From Nocardiopsis sp. CNR-923 (lineage in GTDB: Bacteria; Actinomycetota; Actinomycetes; Streptosporangiales; Streptosporangiaceae), in contig NZ_MKKC01000063.1 in NCBI RefSeq assembly GCF_001942255.1, positions 1 to 64,000 on the forward strand: a stretch of DNA of 64,000 nt, read 5' to 3'. The notes beneath the pieces were generated by a model that did not search any database, was not told the DNA's origin, and saw nothing but the letters and a program-made list of their open reading frames with translations. Positions 28,812-37,127 of this stretch are shown in pieces (position 1 is the first letter of the stretch; every line of letters begins with the position of its first letter). The position numbers and the translations under genes were made by a program.

Positions 28812-28814
28812 CCT
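28770..28814 (+). repeat. attL core (45 bp)
   Basis: Begins CTGAAAAGCGG in the tRNA-Phe anticodon loop and ends at AGCCACCT just past the tRNA. Identical to 41415-41459. Near-identity extends about 100 bases further (to about 28918). Confidence 0.92.
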
Positions 28815-28832
28815 GTAGCAGACATGCGAAAA

Positions 28833-28866
28833 CGCCCCGCCACCTGGGAAGACAGGCAGCGGGGCG
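28833..28866 (+). terminator. Terminator after tRNA-Phe
   Basis: CGCCCCGC / GCGGGGCG stem with an inner CCTG/CAGG stem, then CTTT. Copied at 41480-41513 as part of the duplicated flank. Confidence 0.7.
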
Positions 28867-28940
28867 CTTTGCTGTGTCGGTGGTCGTCGGTGGACCGTGG
28901 CGGGTGCCGGTGGGTGCCTGCGGCCAATGCGCGGCCACGT

Positions 28941-30378
28941 TCAGGAGCGGCGCAGGGCCTCCTCGATCTGGCGCTTGGCCCGGTCCTCCTCCCCGACGAG
29001 ACACTTGGCGTAGATCTTCTTGAGCACGGCCACGCTGTGCCCCGCCCACTGGGCCACGAGCGTCTCGGAGACGCCGCGTGAGCCACGTGGACACGCAGGT
29101 GTGCCGGAGGTCGTACGGACGCCTCGCGAGCGGAGAACGCGTCTCAGCCTCGCTCAGGACCGCGTCGCGGGTCCACGCCCACGCGCGCCGGTAGGTGATC
29201 GTCGCCAGCGGTCCGCCGCGCACCCCGGTGAACAGCCGACCCTCGGGGTCGGTGCCGAACACCTCCAGGTGCTCCCAGAAGAGCCGGGTCAGCTCCGGCG
29301 GACAGGGGACCGGCCGGACCTCTCCGGCCTCGCGCTGCTTCGGCCCGCGCCGGGTGTCGCGGCTGGTGCCGTCGTCGGTGAACTCGGGCCGGGCGTCGGG
29401 GGTGACCTCCTCCACGTAGATCTCGCCCCAGTCGTAGACCGGTGAGCCGGTCGCGTCGGTGCGGGGCGCGGGCAGGGACAGGTTGTGCTTGTGCAGGTTC
29501 ACCGCCTCCTCGGGCCGGAGCGCGGCGTAGTACATCGACCCGAAGAACGCGACCAGCCGCGGACCGGACTTCATGCCCTGACGCCGCTCGGTCTCCTCGT
29601 AGCCGTACTCCCGCACCTTGTCGAGCAGGTTCCGGGCCTGTTCCGGGTTGACCACGCACCGCCGGTCGACCTGGTGGACCGAACGGGACGTGGTGGCCTC
29701 CAGGTCCCCGATCGGGTTCCGTTCGAGCAGCCCTTCACCCACGGCGTGGGCCAGCGCTGCCTTGAGGATGCCGTGGTTGCGCCGCTGGGAGCCGATCACC
29801 AGCTTCCTGCCCTCCAGGTCCCGGGTGGCCGCGCGCACGGCTGCCTCGGCGACCTTCGGGTCGGCCAGTTCCCCGACCGTGCGGCTGTGCCGATAGACCC
29901 ACCGCAGCGCCTCCTCCACCTCGGGCGGCCGCTCCGCCGCGCGGTAGGTCTTGCTGTAGGCCCAGCGCCTCAGCGCGGCCCGGAGGAGCGCCGGATCGGG
30001 CATGCCCCGCTCGGTGGTGAGCAGCGCGGTCGTCGCCATCATCAGGGCGAACGCGATGTTGCCCCGGTGCTTGGCGGAGATGTCCGGCCACTTGTGGTCG
30101 ACGTAGGAGACCGCGAAGTCGTACCAGGACTTCTCCGGCCGTTCCTCCCGGAGCATGCTCACGGGCAGTCCCTTGGACAGGCTGAACGCCTCACCCCGGC
30201 TCTGCGCCTGCACCAGCTGGGAGCGGAAGGCGTCCGCCTGGGCGCTCTTCTTGAACGGCTCCTTGAACTCCTCGGTGCCGACCTTCCAGCGCACCCGGTA
30301 GGTCGTGCCCCGGGCGCCCTTGTAGGTCGTGACCTTCCAGACGGCGACCCTGTAGCTCAGGTCGTCGGACTCGATCAT
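28941..30378 (-). CDS. int: Tyrosine recombinase/integrase of the AICE (frameshifted near the C terminus)
   Basis: Catalyses site-specific integration into tRNA-Phe. An SAM-like N-terminal domain (WYDFAVSYVDHKWPDIS) is followed by the catalytic domain: YYAALRPEEAVNL (first Arg), YDLRHTCVSTWL (the usual HxxR box, here with Tyr in the first position), then in another frame VAQWAGHSVAVLKKIYAKC with the GH and nucleophilic Tyr, ending EEALRRS and TGA at 28941. The junction near 29072-29080 fits the loss of two bases in AA and GGG runs (L-N-A-G-V expected). Its ATG overlaps the xis stop (TGATG). Confidence 0.87.
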
Positions 30379-30626
30379 CAGGCGTTGTCCTCAGCGGTGG
30401 TCATGAACTTCTCGAACTCCGAGCGGCGGATGCGCAGGCTCCCGTTCGGGAGCTTCGCGCACTTGGGAGCGCGGCCCTTCTTGCGCCAGTCGTAGAAGGT
30501 GTCGCGGCTGATCATCAGCTCCCCGCAGAACTCGTCCACGGTCAGCCAACCCCGGGAGCGCTGCGCGGGGACGGTGGGGGCCTTGGCCGGACGCACCCGG
30601 CGCGGCTTGGCGCGGTCGGTCATCAT
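30378..30626 (-). CDS. xis: Excisionase/Xis-like helix-turn-helix protein
   Basis: 82 residues. WLTVDEFCGELMISRDTFYDWRKKGRAPKCAKLPNGSLRIRRSEF is the MerR/Xis-type helix-turn-helix with its wing. Such proteins bend att DNA for excision. It lies immediately upstream of int and overlaps it by one base. ATG 30626 (followed by a second ATG) has AAGGAG eight bases upstream. Confidence 0.88.
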   Translation of the reverse strand: MMTDRAKPRRVRPAKAPTVPAQRSRGWLTVDEFCGELMISRDTFYDWRKKGRAPKCAKLPNGSLRIRRSEFEKFMTTAEDNA

Positions 30627-30724
30627 GGGAAGTACTCCTTGCCTCTCACGGGGTTCGGGGTGCGGCTCCGGCGGTGCTTGGCGGTACAGGCCGGGGCCGT
30701 CTTCTGTGCTGCGGGTGGCGGCGC

Positions 30725-31417
30725 TCATCGGGTGAGCCGCCGGTCCGCGCCGGTCATCTCGACTCGGGTCGTCATCTCGATCAGCCGGGACGCGATCCGG
30801 TCGCCCATCAGCTCGGGCAGGGCGGCGGGCGGTTCGTTGCTGGTGAGGATCACCGGGAGCATGCGGTTGTAGCGGTGGTTGACGATCCGGTACGTCGTCT
30901 CCTCGGTCCACGGCGAGGACTTCGTGGTCCCGAGGTCGTCCAGGAGCAGCACGGGCACGCTCAGCACGCGGCGCATGAGCCGTTCGCGTTCCTGGTCGCC
31001 GGACGCTCCGGGGCGGAGCGCGGCGTACAGGTCCGGGAAGGTCGTCGCCAGGAAGCCGAACCGTGTGGGGCCGGTCAGGGCGATCCTGCGCACGGCTCCG
31101 AACGCCGCGTGGGTCTTGCCGGTGCCGGTGCCGCCCCAGAGCATGAGGGACGGTGCCTGCGTGACGTCGGCGGCGACCTGGTCGGCCCAGTCGCAGACCC
31201 GGGAGTGCTCCGTCGAGGCGGTCAGGTACCGGGGCGGCGTCATGCGCTCGAACTTGGTCAGGGCCGCGTTGACCCGCTGCGTGTGGTGGTAGGCGGGGTG
31301 GCCCGGGAGTTCCGGCCGGGGCATGTCCTCCACCGGGCCGGGTGTGGTGTCCAGGCCCTTCTCGCGGGTGATGCGTGCGAGCCGGGCGAAGAACTGGGTT
31401 TCGGTGGTCGTGTTCAT
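30725..31417 (-). CDS. DnaC/IstB-like AAA+ ATPase
   Basis: 230 residues with Walker A LWGGTGTGKTHAAFGAV, Walker B VPVLLLDDLGTTK, sensor VILTSNEPP and the Arg-finger region DRIASRLIEM. It resembles helicase loaders of the DnaC type and probably serves replication of the excised element. ATG 31417 lies 11 bases after the end of the upstream replication gene. Confidence 0.85.
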   Translation of the reverse strand: MNTTTETQFFARLARITREKGLDTTPGPVEDMPRPELPGHPAYHHTQRVNAALTKFERMTPPRYLTASTEHSRVCDWADQVAADVTQAPSLMLWGGTGTGKTHAAFGAVRRIALTGPTRFGFLATTFPDLYAALRPGASGDQERERLMRRVLSVPVLLLDDLGTTKSSPWTEETTYRIVNHRYNRMLPVILTSNEPPAALPELMGDRIASRLIEMTTRVEMTGADRRLTR

Positions 31418-31427
31418 GCGCTGCCTC

Positions 31428-32273
31428 TCATGACCAGGGGTCCGGGTTGTCGCCGTAGTCGCCGGGGTTCCGGTACGGGGTGTGTCCGCCCACGGCACGC
31501 AGCTGAGGGCGTGGGCGGGCGCGGTTGATCGCGATGCGCAGGGTGTCGGCGGTCAGGGCGAAGCGGCCGTCCGCCGCGACGTGTTCGAGCCCTCGGGAGA
31601 TCTCCTCATCCGAGTAGCCGCTGTTCAGGGCCTTCTTGACGACGGCGCGGATCTTGTTCCAGTCGCCCATGCCGTGGGTGGCCCGGTGGTAGACGGTGGC
31701 GAGCGCGTTGACGCGCTTGTGGCCGACCTGGGCGGGTGTGTCCGGTCGTTCCGGAGAGGCGGTGGGGGTGGCCTGTGACGGCTGTTCCCGAACGCCTTCC
31801 CTTATAGGGGCGTCGCTCTTCGTCGCCCCCGGGGGTGACGAAGCAGAGGCGCTTGGTCTCCCCCGGGGGTGACCTGTTTCCTCGGAAACCCGTCCTCCCC
31901 GGGGGTGATCGGTTTCCCCGGAAACGGGACTTGGATCCGGCACCCGTTTCCCCGGAAACGTGTCACCCACGGGGGTGATGGACTCGCCCTCGGGAAGGGC
32001 CGCCTGGAAGACGGACGTGGCACCACGGGTGCCCCGGCGAACCTGCCGGAGTAGCCCCGCTTCGATCGCCTTCGAGGAGCGACCGGAGACGCGTTGCGGG
32101 GCGCGGGACAGCAATGCCGCGAGGTCGTCTCGGCTGATCGCGACACGGCCGTCGTCGTCCATGTGCTCCGCCAGCACCAACAGCAGTACGCGCACGCTGT
32201 CAGGGACGCGGGCGGTGGCGTAGACGTAGCGCAGCCACCGCCCGCGCACCGTGCTCGGGTCGGCCGGTGCCAC
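31428..32273 (-). CDS. Winged-helix replication protein of the AICE
   Basis: 281 residues. The N-terminal part (SVRVLLLVLAEHMDDDGRVAISRDDLAALL, then KAIEAGLLRQVRRG) is a winged helix as in plasmid replication initiators. The middle is repetitive (VSGETDHPRGGRVSEETGHPRG) and encoded by iteron-like DNA. The C terminus (VYHRATHGMGDWNKIRAVVKKALNSGYSDEEIS) resembles a DnaD-like helical segment. It is followed directly by the DnaC-like gene, so initiator plus loader is a reasonable reading. GTG 32273 overlaps the preceding stop (TAGTG). Confidence 0.7.
   Translation of the reverse strand: MAPADPSTVRGRWLRYVYATARVPDSVRVLLLVLAEHMDDDGRVAISRDDLAALLSRAPQRVSGRSSKAIEAGLLRQVRRGTRGATSVFQAALPEGESITPVGDTFPGKRVPDPSPVSGETDHPRGGRVSEETGHPRGRPSASASSPPGATKSDAPIREGVREQPSQATPTASPERPDTPAQVGHKRVNALATVYHRATHGMGDWNKIRAVVKKALNSGYSDEEISRGLEHVAADGRFALTADTLRIAINRARPRPQLRAVGGHTPYRNPGDYGDNPDPWS
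31826..31979. repeat. Iteron-like repeats inside the replication gene
   Basis: Four copies of CCCCGGGGGTGA (about 31826, 31860, 31896 and a variant at 31966) interleaved with three palindromes GTTTCCYCGGAAAC (31876-31889, 31912-31925, 31946-31959), with a period of about 35 bases. A candidate replication origin of the element. Confidence 0.6.
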
Positions 32274-32599
32274 TACTCCTCCGAGGCGTTCACGTCGTCT
32301 CGGAACTCGGGGGCGCACCAGACCCGGACGACGATCCCGTCCACGATCGCTCGTGCGTCCGGAGTGGTGCCGCGGCGCAGTTCCACGCGCGTGCCCAGAC
32401 GCGCGGCCCAGTCCCGGACCGCCTGGTGGGAGTCGGCCTGTCCCGCCAACAGGTCGGCGTTCAGGTCCGCGGTGACGTAGGAGCGGGTGAAGCGTCCCGG
32501 CGAGTACAGGTTCCAGCTCACTTCCGGCAGGTTGGGCGTGTCGAGCAGAGCAGCGAGAACGCGCGCGGCCGTGCGCTGGAGGTCGCGGTTGGTGGTCAT
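32273..32599 (-). CDS. Small AICE protein of unknown function
   Basis: 108 residues, MTTNRDLQRTAARVLAALLD onward, mixed alpha/beta, no motif I recognise. ATG 32599 with AGGA seven bases upstream. It lies upstream of the replication gene and overlaps it by one base, so it may help replication control. Function not assignable. Confidence 0.7.
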   Translation of the reverse strand: MTTNRDLQRTAARVLAALLDTPNLPEVSWNLYSPGRFTRSYVTADLNADLLAGQADSHQAVRDWAARLGTRVELRRGTTPDARAIVDGIVVRVWCAPEFRDDVNASEE

Positions 32600-32722
32600 A
32601 CTGGGGTCCTCTCGTGTTTCGGGAGAGACGGCCCCGCCCGGTGCCTGCAAGCTGAGGGTGGGGCCGTCGTCGCGGTGCGGACGCCGCTGTGGACGCCCCG
32701 GCGCGGTGTTACAGGTCAGAGG

Positions 32723-32793
32723 GTGTCCACACCGGTCTGGACACCCGGTTTGGACAGGGTTTGGACGGCTGTCTGGAACGGGGTTGGACAGCC
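32723..32793. repeat. TTGGAC repeat cluster and hairpin downstream of traB
   Basis: GTGTCCA...TGGACAC inverted repeat (32723-32744), then GGTTTGGAC at 32747 and 32758 and GGTTGGAC at 32782. GGCTGTC (32767-32773) and GACAGCC (32787-32793) can form a stem. It lies in the gap between traB and the replication block; possibly a terminator or a DNA-binding site cluster. Confidence 0.4.
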
Positions 32794-32870
32794 CCTTGGA
32801 ATCGGTGCGGGCGGTCCCTGCGAGGGCACCCCGGTCGGTGGGCGGGATGCCCCACAGGCAGCGCCCGGGG

Positions 32871-34895
32871 TCAGGCGTCGACCAGTTGGCGGGTCTCCAG
32901 GACAGTCCACGACCCGTCGTCCTCGTGGTGAAGACGGCCGTCGCCCTCCAGGCGGCTCAACTGGCCGTAGAGCCAGCTCTTGCTGCGCTCCACCCCCATC
33001 TCCCGCAGCTCCGCCTTCAAGTCGAAGGCCTTGAACGTGCGGCCAGGTCCCCACTCCTCGACCAGCGAGTCCATCGCCGCGCGGGCCTTCTCGGCGGACG
33101 CCTTGGTGCCCTTCTTACGCACCGGCAGCGCGAAGTCCTGCCCCTCCTCCAGGGGTGGGATCTCGGTGTCCAGGTCGCCCACGACGTCGGGGTTGTCGTC
33201 GGGGACGGTCAACACGATCGGATCCATCTCGTCGTGCTCCTGGTCGTGGTCGGCGGTCACGATCTCGTCCTCCTGGTGCTCGTCGGTGGACGCGGTTTCC
33301 ACGAGCGGAGCGGCACCGCCCGTCCGGCCCTCCAGGAACCGCGCGTACGCCTCACCGAACGCGGCCCGGGTGACGGGGTCGAGCTTGCCGTCCTGCGCAG
33401 GCAGGGAGTCGGCGGCGGCCTTGAGGACCTTGTTCTCCTCGGCCGGGTTGGTCGAGGGCGGTCCGAACGCCTTGACCGCCACGGTGTGCCGGTCGGGGTC
33501 GGTGTGCTCGATCGCGGCGAAGAACGCCCCGGGCTTGGACTTGCGCCACCGCGAGGGGTCGCACCCGGCCTCGGTGACGTAGTCCGGCAGTACGAACGAG
33601 GCGTCCGCGTGGTCGCGCACTCCGAAGCAGAGCCCGTCCCCGAGGTTGGCGCGAGTGTCGGTGTCGAGGTTGCCCCAGGTGGCGCGCTGCAACGACAGCT
33701 CCAACTGGATGCCGACCGACCGGGCGACCCGGGCCACCTCCACGATCTCGTCGAAGTCGACGACCTCGGCCGCCTCCTCCACCAGCAGGTAGAGGAAGCT
33801 CAGCCCGCATCCGGGCACCCACTGGGAGTGCCCCTGGTCGGCGAGGTGGTTGGCGCGGGCCTTGATCGCGCGCTTGAGGGCTTCCAGGAGGAGCCGGGCG
33901 TCCTTCTTGGTGTAGGCGGGCCACCCGATCGCGCCCTCGATCGGACCGAGGGTCTGGCGGCCCTTGGCCAGGTCGACCGCGAGCGTGAACGTGTCGCACC
34001 GGGCGGCGACCTGCACCATCTTGACCTTGCCGTACACCGACTTCCCGGCCCCGGCCATGCCCACGGTCAGGCTGTGCCGGTTGGTGATCTCGTTGGTGAA
34101 CGGCTCCCCGTCCTCGTAGACCCCCAGGTGCAGCGGGTGGTCGGCGATCGAGGCTCCCACGTGGTCGGGGTTGAGCCCTTCCCAGGGGATGAGCTTGCCC
34201 ATCACGTCCTTCTTCGTGATGACCAGCTCGGCCCGGTCCGCGCGGGATTGGTCCTCGATCACGCGGATCGCACCGGGGGCGACGCCGTAGGCGCTGGCGA
34301 GTTCCTTGCCCCGGTTCTGGAGGGACTCGGCGGTCTCACCGTTCTCCAGGGTCAGGGTGTGGCGCTGCTGCATCTCGGTGTCGGCGGTCAGCTTGGCCTT
34401 GATGTCCTTGATCCGCAGCTTGGCCGCGACCTCCTCGAAGGTCGGCAGGATGCGCCCGGCCCCCTTCGTCCGTGCGGCCTCGGCACTGCCCTGCGAGCGC
34501 GCCCACTGGTGCACGTTCGCGATCGCGGCGGCGGCCGACCCGCCGATGATCAGCGCGTCCATCAGCGGACGACCGGGGCCGAACGCGGTGGCCAGAGCCA
34601 ACCAGGCGGCGGACCCGCCGGTCATGGCGGTGGCGATGTGGTGGGCGTACCAGGTGCGGGAGTTGGTCAGTCGGTGGGTGGCGTAGGTGACCACCCCACC
34701 GGCGGCCGTGATCGCGGCGGCGGCCAGGCCGGTGCCGAGTCCGAGGTCGCCCCACAGCCAGTGGGTCAGGTATCCGGCCGGGATCAGCGCCGGAGCGGCC
34801 AGCCAGGGGCGGACGTAGTCCACCGTGTTCGCGGCGCGGCGGGTGGCGGCCTCCGAGTCCTCTCGGCCGCGAACCACCAGATCGTTGCGAGCCAC
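32871..34895 (-). CDS. traB: TraB-like FtsK/SpoIIIE DNA translocase
   Basis: 674 residues; the single motor protein that moves double-stranded DNA between mycelial cells in AICE transfer. Hydrophobic N terminus (YLTHWLWGDLGLGTGLAAAAITAAGG and ATAMTGGSAAWLALATAF). Walker A is SLTVGMAGAGKSVYGK at about residue 280, and a Walker B-like segment is LSFLYLLVEEAAEVVDF. The ATPase core is followed by an acidic linker. A C-terminal winged helix (FKAFDLKAELREMGVERSKSWLYGQLSRLEGDGRLHHE) probably reads specific DNA repeats. The GTG start at 34895 has AAGGAG six bases upstream. Confidence 0.88.
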   Translation of the reverse strand: MARNDLVVRGREDSEAATRRAANTVDYVRPWLAAPALIPAGYLTHWLWGDLGLGTGLAAAAITAAGGVVTYATHRLTNSRTWYAHHIATAMTGGSAAWLALATAFGPGRPLMDALIIGGSAAAAIANVHQWARSQGSAEAARTKGAGRILPTFEEVAAKLRIKDIKAKLTADTEMQQRHTLTLENGETAESLQNRGKELASAYGVAPGAIRVIEDQSRADRAELVITKKDVMGKLIPWEGLNPDHVGASIADHPLHLGVYEDGEPFTNEITNRHSLTVGMAGAGKSVYGKVKMVQVAARCDTFTLAVDLAKGRQTLGPIEGAIGWPAYTKKDARLLLEALKRAIKARANHLADQGHSQWVPGCGLSFLYLLVEEAAEVVDFDEIVEVARVARSVGIQLELSLQRATWGNLDTDTRANLGDGLCFGVRDHADASFVLPDYVTEAGCDPSRWRKSKPGAFFAAIEHTDPDRHTVAVKAFGPPSTNPAEENKVLKAAADSLPAQDGKLDPVTRAAFGEAYARFLEGRTGGAAPLVETASTDEHQEDEIVTADHDQEHDEMDPIVLTVPDDNPDVVGDLDTEIPPLEEGQDFALPVRKKGTKASAEKARAAMDSLVEEWGPGRTFKAFDLKAELREMGVERSKSWLYGQLSRLEGDGRLHHEDDGSWTVLETRQLVDA

Positions 34896-34959
34896 GTGCT
34901 GCTCCTTCTCGTGTGGGGCGGGGCCGCACCTGGCGGCCCCGCGGCTTCCGGCGGTGGGG

Positions 34960-35328
34960 TCAGGCTTCGAGGTTGATCGTCTTCTTGCGCTTCTTCGGTT
35001 TGATCAGGTGCTCGAAGTGCTTGACCATCGACCCCCACGTGCGCACGGCCTCGATGCCCACGGTCCGCTGCGCCTCAGCGGAGCGGCGCAGGTGCCGGGC
35101 GATGCTGCGGGACTTCGAGCGCACCGCGCGGTGGGACTCCCCGTCGCCGGGGGGCAGGTCCTTGAGCACCGCTTCCAGCTCCTGGGCGGAGTACTCCAGC
35201 TCCATCGCCAGGGCGCGGGACAGGCGGCGCACCCGCTCGGTGTAGCGGCGGATGTCGGAGCCGGTCTCGAACTCGATCTCCTCCAGCTCAGCGATGATCT
35301 GCTTGGCGTAGTTGGCCTCAGCGCTCAC
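34960..35328 (-). CDS. Helical AICE protein, putative transfer accessory
   Basis: 122 residues, almost entirely predicted helix with heptad-like spacing (IIAELEEIEFETGSDIRRY, RVRRLSRALAMELEYSAQEL) and a Lys/Arg-rich end (IKPKKRKKTINLEA). It lies directly upstream of traB in the transfer operon. GTG 35328 has GAAGGAG upstream. I do not recognise a named family; the setting suggests a transfer role. Confidence 0.7.
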   Translation of the reverse strand: MSAEANYAKQIIAELEEIEFETGSDIRRYTERVRRLSRALAMELEYSAQELEAVLKDLPPGDGESHRAVRSKSRSIARHLRRSAEAQRTVGIEAVRTWGSMVKHFEHLIKPKKRKKTINLEA

Positions 35329-35593
35329 GGGCGCGCTCCTTCTCGCTGTTGTGGGTCGGGCGGTTGATGACGACTGCGATCACGCCCCGGCCGGGGCCGT
35401 ACTTGCGCACGTGGGCGCGGTGCAGGTGGGTGCGCCAGGTCCGCCCCAGCCAGGCGGCGGCGTCGGCGAGGGTGTTGCGGAGCGGACGGATGTCCAGCCA
35501 CGCGCAGATGAGTGAGTCGGCGTGGCACAGCAGGTGGTCGACGAACGAGGCGGCCGCCGCGAGGCGCACCCGCCAGGTCGGGCGGCGGCTCAT
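35318..35593 (-). CDS. Small AICE protein
   Basis: 91 residues, MSRRPTWRVRLAAAASFVDHLL onward, rich in Arg and His, with one moderately hydrophobic stretch (FVDHLLCHADSLICAWLDI). It overlaps both neighbours, by 11 and 4 bases. No family recognised. Confidence 0.6.
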   Translation of the reverse strand: MSRRPTWRVRLAAAASFVDHLLCHADSLICAWLDIRPLRNTLADAAAWLGRTWRTHLHRAHVRKYGPGRGVIAVVINRPTHNSEKERARER

Positions 35594-35877
35594 CCGGCCA
35601 CCTCCAGGCTCTCGAATCCGGGAAGGGTCAGCTGGTCAGCGCACACCGGGCACCGGTCCCAGGACTGGCAGCGGTGCTTCCTGGGGTCGCGGCACCGCTC
35701 GGAGTGCGGCGGGGCGACCTCGATCAGGTGCTTGGCCTTGTCGTTCTCGGCCAGGCGCTTGGTGTAGTGCTCGTCGAACTCGGCCTCGCAGGAGCAGCGG
35801 ACCGTGTAGCACCACGCCTCGCCTTGGGAGGTCTCCTCGCGCCAGCGGCGCACCTTGGGGCGGTGGCGGACGGTCAT
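35590..35877 (-). CDS. Small Cys-rich AICE protein, probably metal-binding
   Basis: 95 residues with Cys pairs spaced CYTVRCSCEAEF, HSERCRDPRKHRCQSWDRCPVCAD, suggesting a zinc-binding fold. It overlaps the preceding membrane-protein gene by four bases. Role unknown. Confidence 0.65.
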   Translation of the reverse strand: MTVRHRPKVRRWREETSQGEAWCYTVRCSCEAEFDEHYTKRLAENDKAKHLIEVAPPHSERCRDPRKHRCQSWDRCPVCADQLTLPGFESLEVAG

Positions 35878-37127
35878 GCCGTGTCGCCTCCATCCTCGAT
35901 CTCGCGGCGGATCCGGCGGACGGTCGAGGCGGCCAGACCGAGCGCTTGGGCGATCTCACCCGTGGGAGCGCCGGGGTGATCGGACAGGAAGTCCGCGACG
36001 CGGCGACGGTTCTCGATGCCCTTCAGGCGTCGGCGCTCCTGCGCGGTGAGCACACGCTCAGACGACTCGTCGTCGCCGTGCGAGCGGTCCCGCTCACACG
36101 GGCGCTCAGACGGGGTAACCTCGTCAGATGCGGCGTTGACCCCGTTGTCGTCGGGGGAGTCGTCGCCGTGCGAGCGGTCCGGAGTCTGCCCGTGTGAGCG
36201 GGTGGTGTCGTGCGAGCGCTCAGACGGACCGCCGTGTGAGCGGGTGTGGTCTCGGAGGTAGTCGGCGGCCTGTTCCGCGATCTCCTCTCCCACGACCTCC
36301 AGAGCCTGCCCGACGGTGCGGTGCGGCAGCGGACCCGTCGGCTCCCCGTGCTCCTGGTCCCCGTCGTCGGCGGGCACGTCGGTCGCCGTGGTCCGGGTGC
36401 GGCCGTCGATGCGGCCCACCAGGGCGGTGATCGCGGCGGCGGAGGTAGTGGCCACCAGGTACGCCATCGCGGAGAACGCCGCTGCTCCCAGCGACGCCAC
36501 GGCTCCGACTGGGCCGGAGCCGATTGTGGACCCGATGATGCTCACCAGCAGTGGCACCGCGATCAGCGCGATCAGCGTGGTTCGAGCCCGCCCCTTGGAG
36601 GGAAGGGCTTCGGCGCGGGCCAGCTTCCCGGCCCACAGGATCGCGGTGGTCGACATCCCGGTTAGGGCGACTTCGGCGAGGTAGCCGATGCCGTCCGGGG
36701 CGGTCGGGTGGTGGGCGACCACGGCCGCCTCCAGTCCCATCGCGGACCCGACTGACAGCACGATCGAGGCTCCCAGGCACAGCCGGGAGAACCGCGTACG
36801 GCTGCGCACGAGGTCGAGGACGGTGTAGGACTCATCCGTCGCGGCGCGGGCGGCGTCCACGGCGGCGGCCGCCCGGATGACTTCTTCGGCGCGCCGGTCG
36901 GCCTCGCGCACCGCCCGCAGCTCCCGGCGGTGCTCCATCTCCAGGCCGGTCGCCAGCCGCTCCGCCTGGAGGCGGTCAGCGGTCGCCCTGGTCTGCGGGT
37001 TCAGGCGCGGGTCCGCGAGCAGCTTCTGTTCGGGCACGGCCGCCAGGGCCTGAGCCTGACGGATGCGCTCTTGGAGGTCGGTCACCACGTCGGTGGTCTT
37101 GTTCGTGTGCCTGCGGCGGAGGTTCAT
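35874..37127 (-). CDS. SpdB/DUF2637-like membrane protein with C-terminal helix-turn-helix
   Basis: 417 residues. The N-terminal coiled region (LQAERLATGLEMEHRRELRAVREADRRAEE) precedes four hydrophobic segments (SRLCLGASIVLSVGSAMGLE; VALTGMSTTAILWAGKL; TLIALIAVPLLVSIIGSTIG; GAAAFSAMAYLVATTSAAA). A repetitive acidic/basic linker follows with RSHG-type units, then a C-terminal HTH (PTGEIAQALGLAASTVRRIRREI). This layout resembles the Spd spreading proteins of AICEs and DUF2637 proteins that act with TraB. Its coding DNA includes the GTGYGAGCG repeats. ATG overlaps the upstream stop (ATGA). Confidence 0.72.
   Translation of the reverse strand: MNLRRRHTNKTTDVVTDLQERIRQAQALAAVPEQKLLADPRLNPQTRATADRLQAERLATGLEMEHRRELRAVREADRRAEEVIRAAAAVDAARAATDESYTVLDLVRSRTRFSRLCLGASIVLSVGSAMGLEAAVVAHHPTAPDGIGYLAEVALTGMSTTAILWAGKLARAEALPSKGRARTTLIALIAVPLLVSIIGSTIGSGPVGAVASLGAAAFSAMAYLVATTSAAAITALVGRIDGRTRTTATDVPADDGDQEHGEPTGPLPHRTVGQALEVVGEEIAEQAADYLRDHTRSHGGPSERSHDTTRSHGQTPDRSHGDDSPDDNGVNAASDEVTPSERPCERDRSHGDDESSERVLTAQERRRLKGIENRRRVADFLSDHPGAPTGEIAQALGLAASTVRRIRREIEDGGDTA
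36078..36242. repeat. GTGYGAGCG repeats, candidate clt/TraB recognition sites
   Basis: Direct copies at 36078-36086, 36168-36176, 36192-36200, 36210-36218 and 36234-36242, plus one inverted copy at 36091-36099, all within the Spd-like gene. Short repeats of this size are what TraB translocases recognise in Streptomyces plasmids, although the known sequences differ. Confidence 0.5.
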
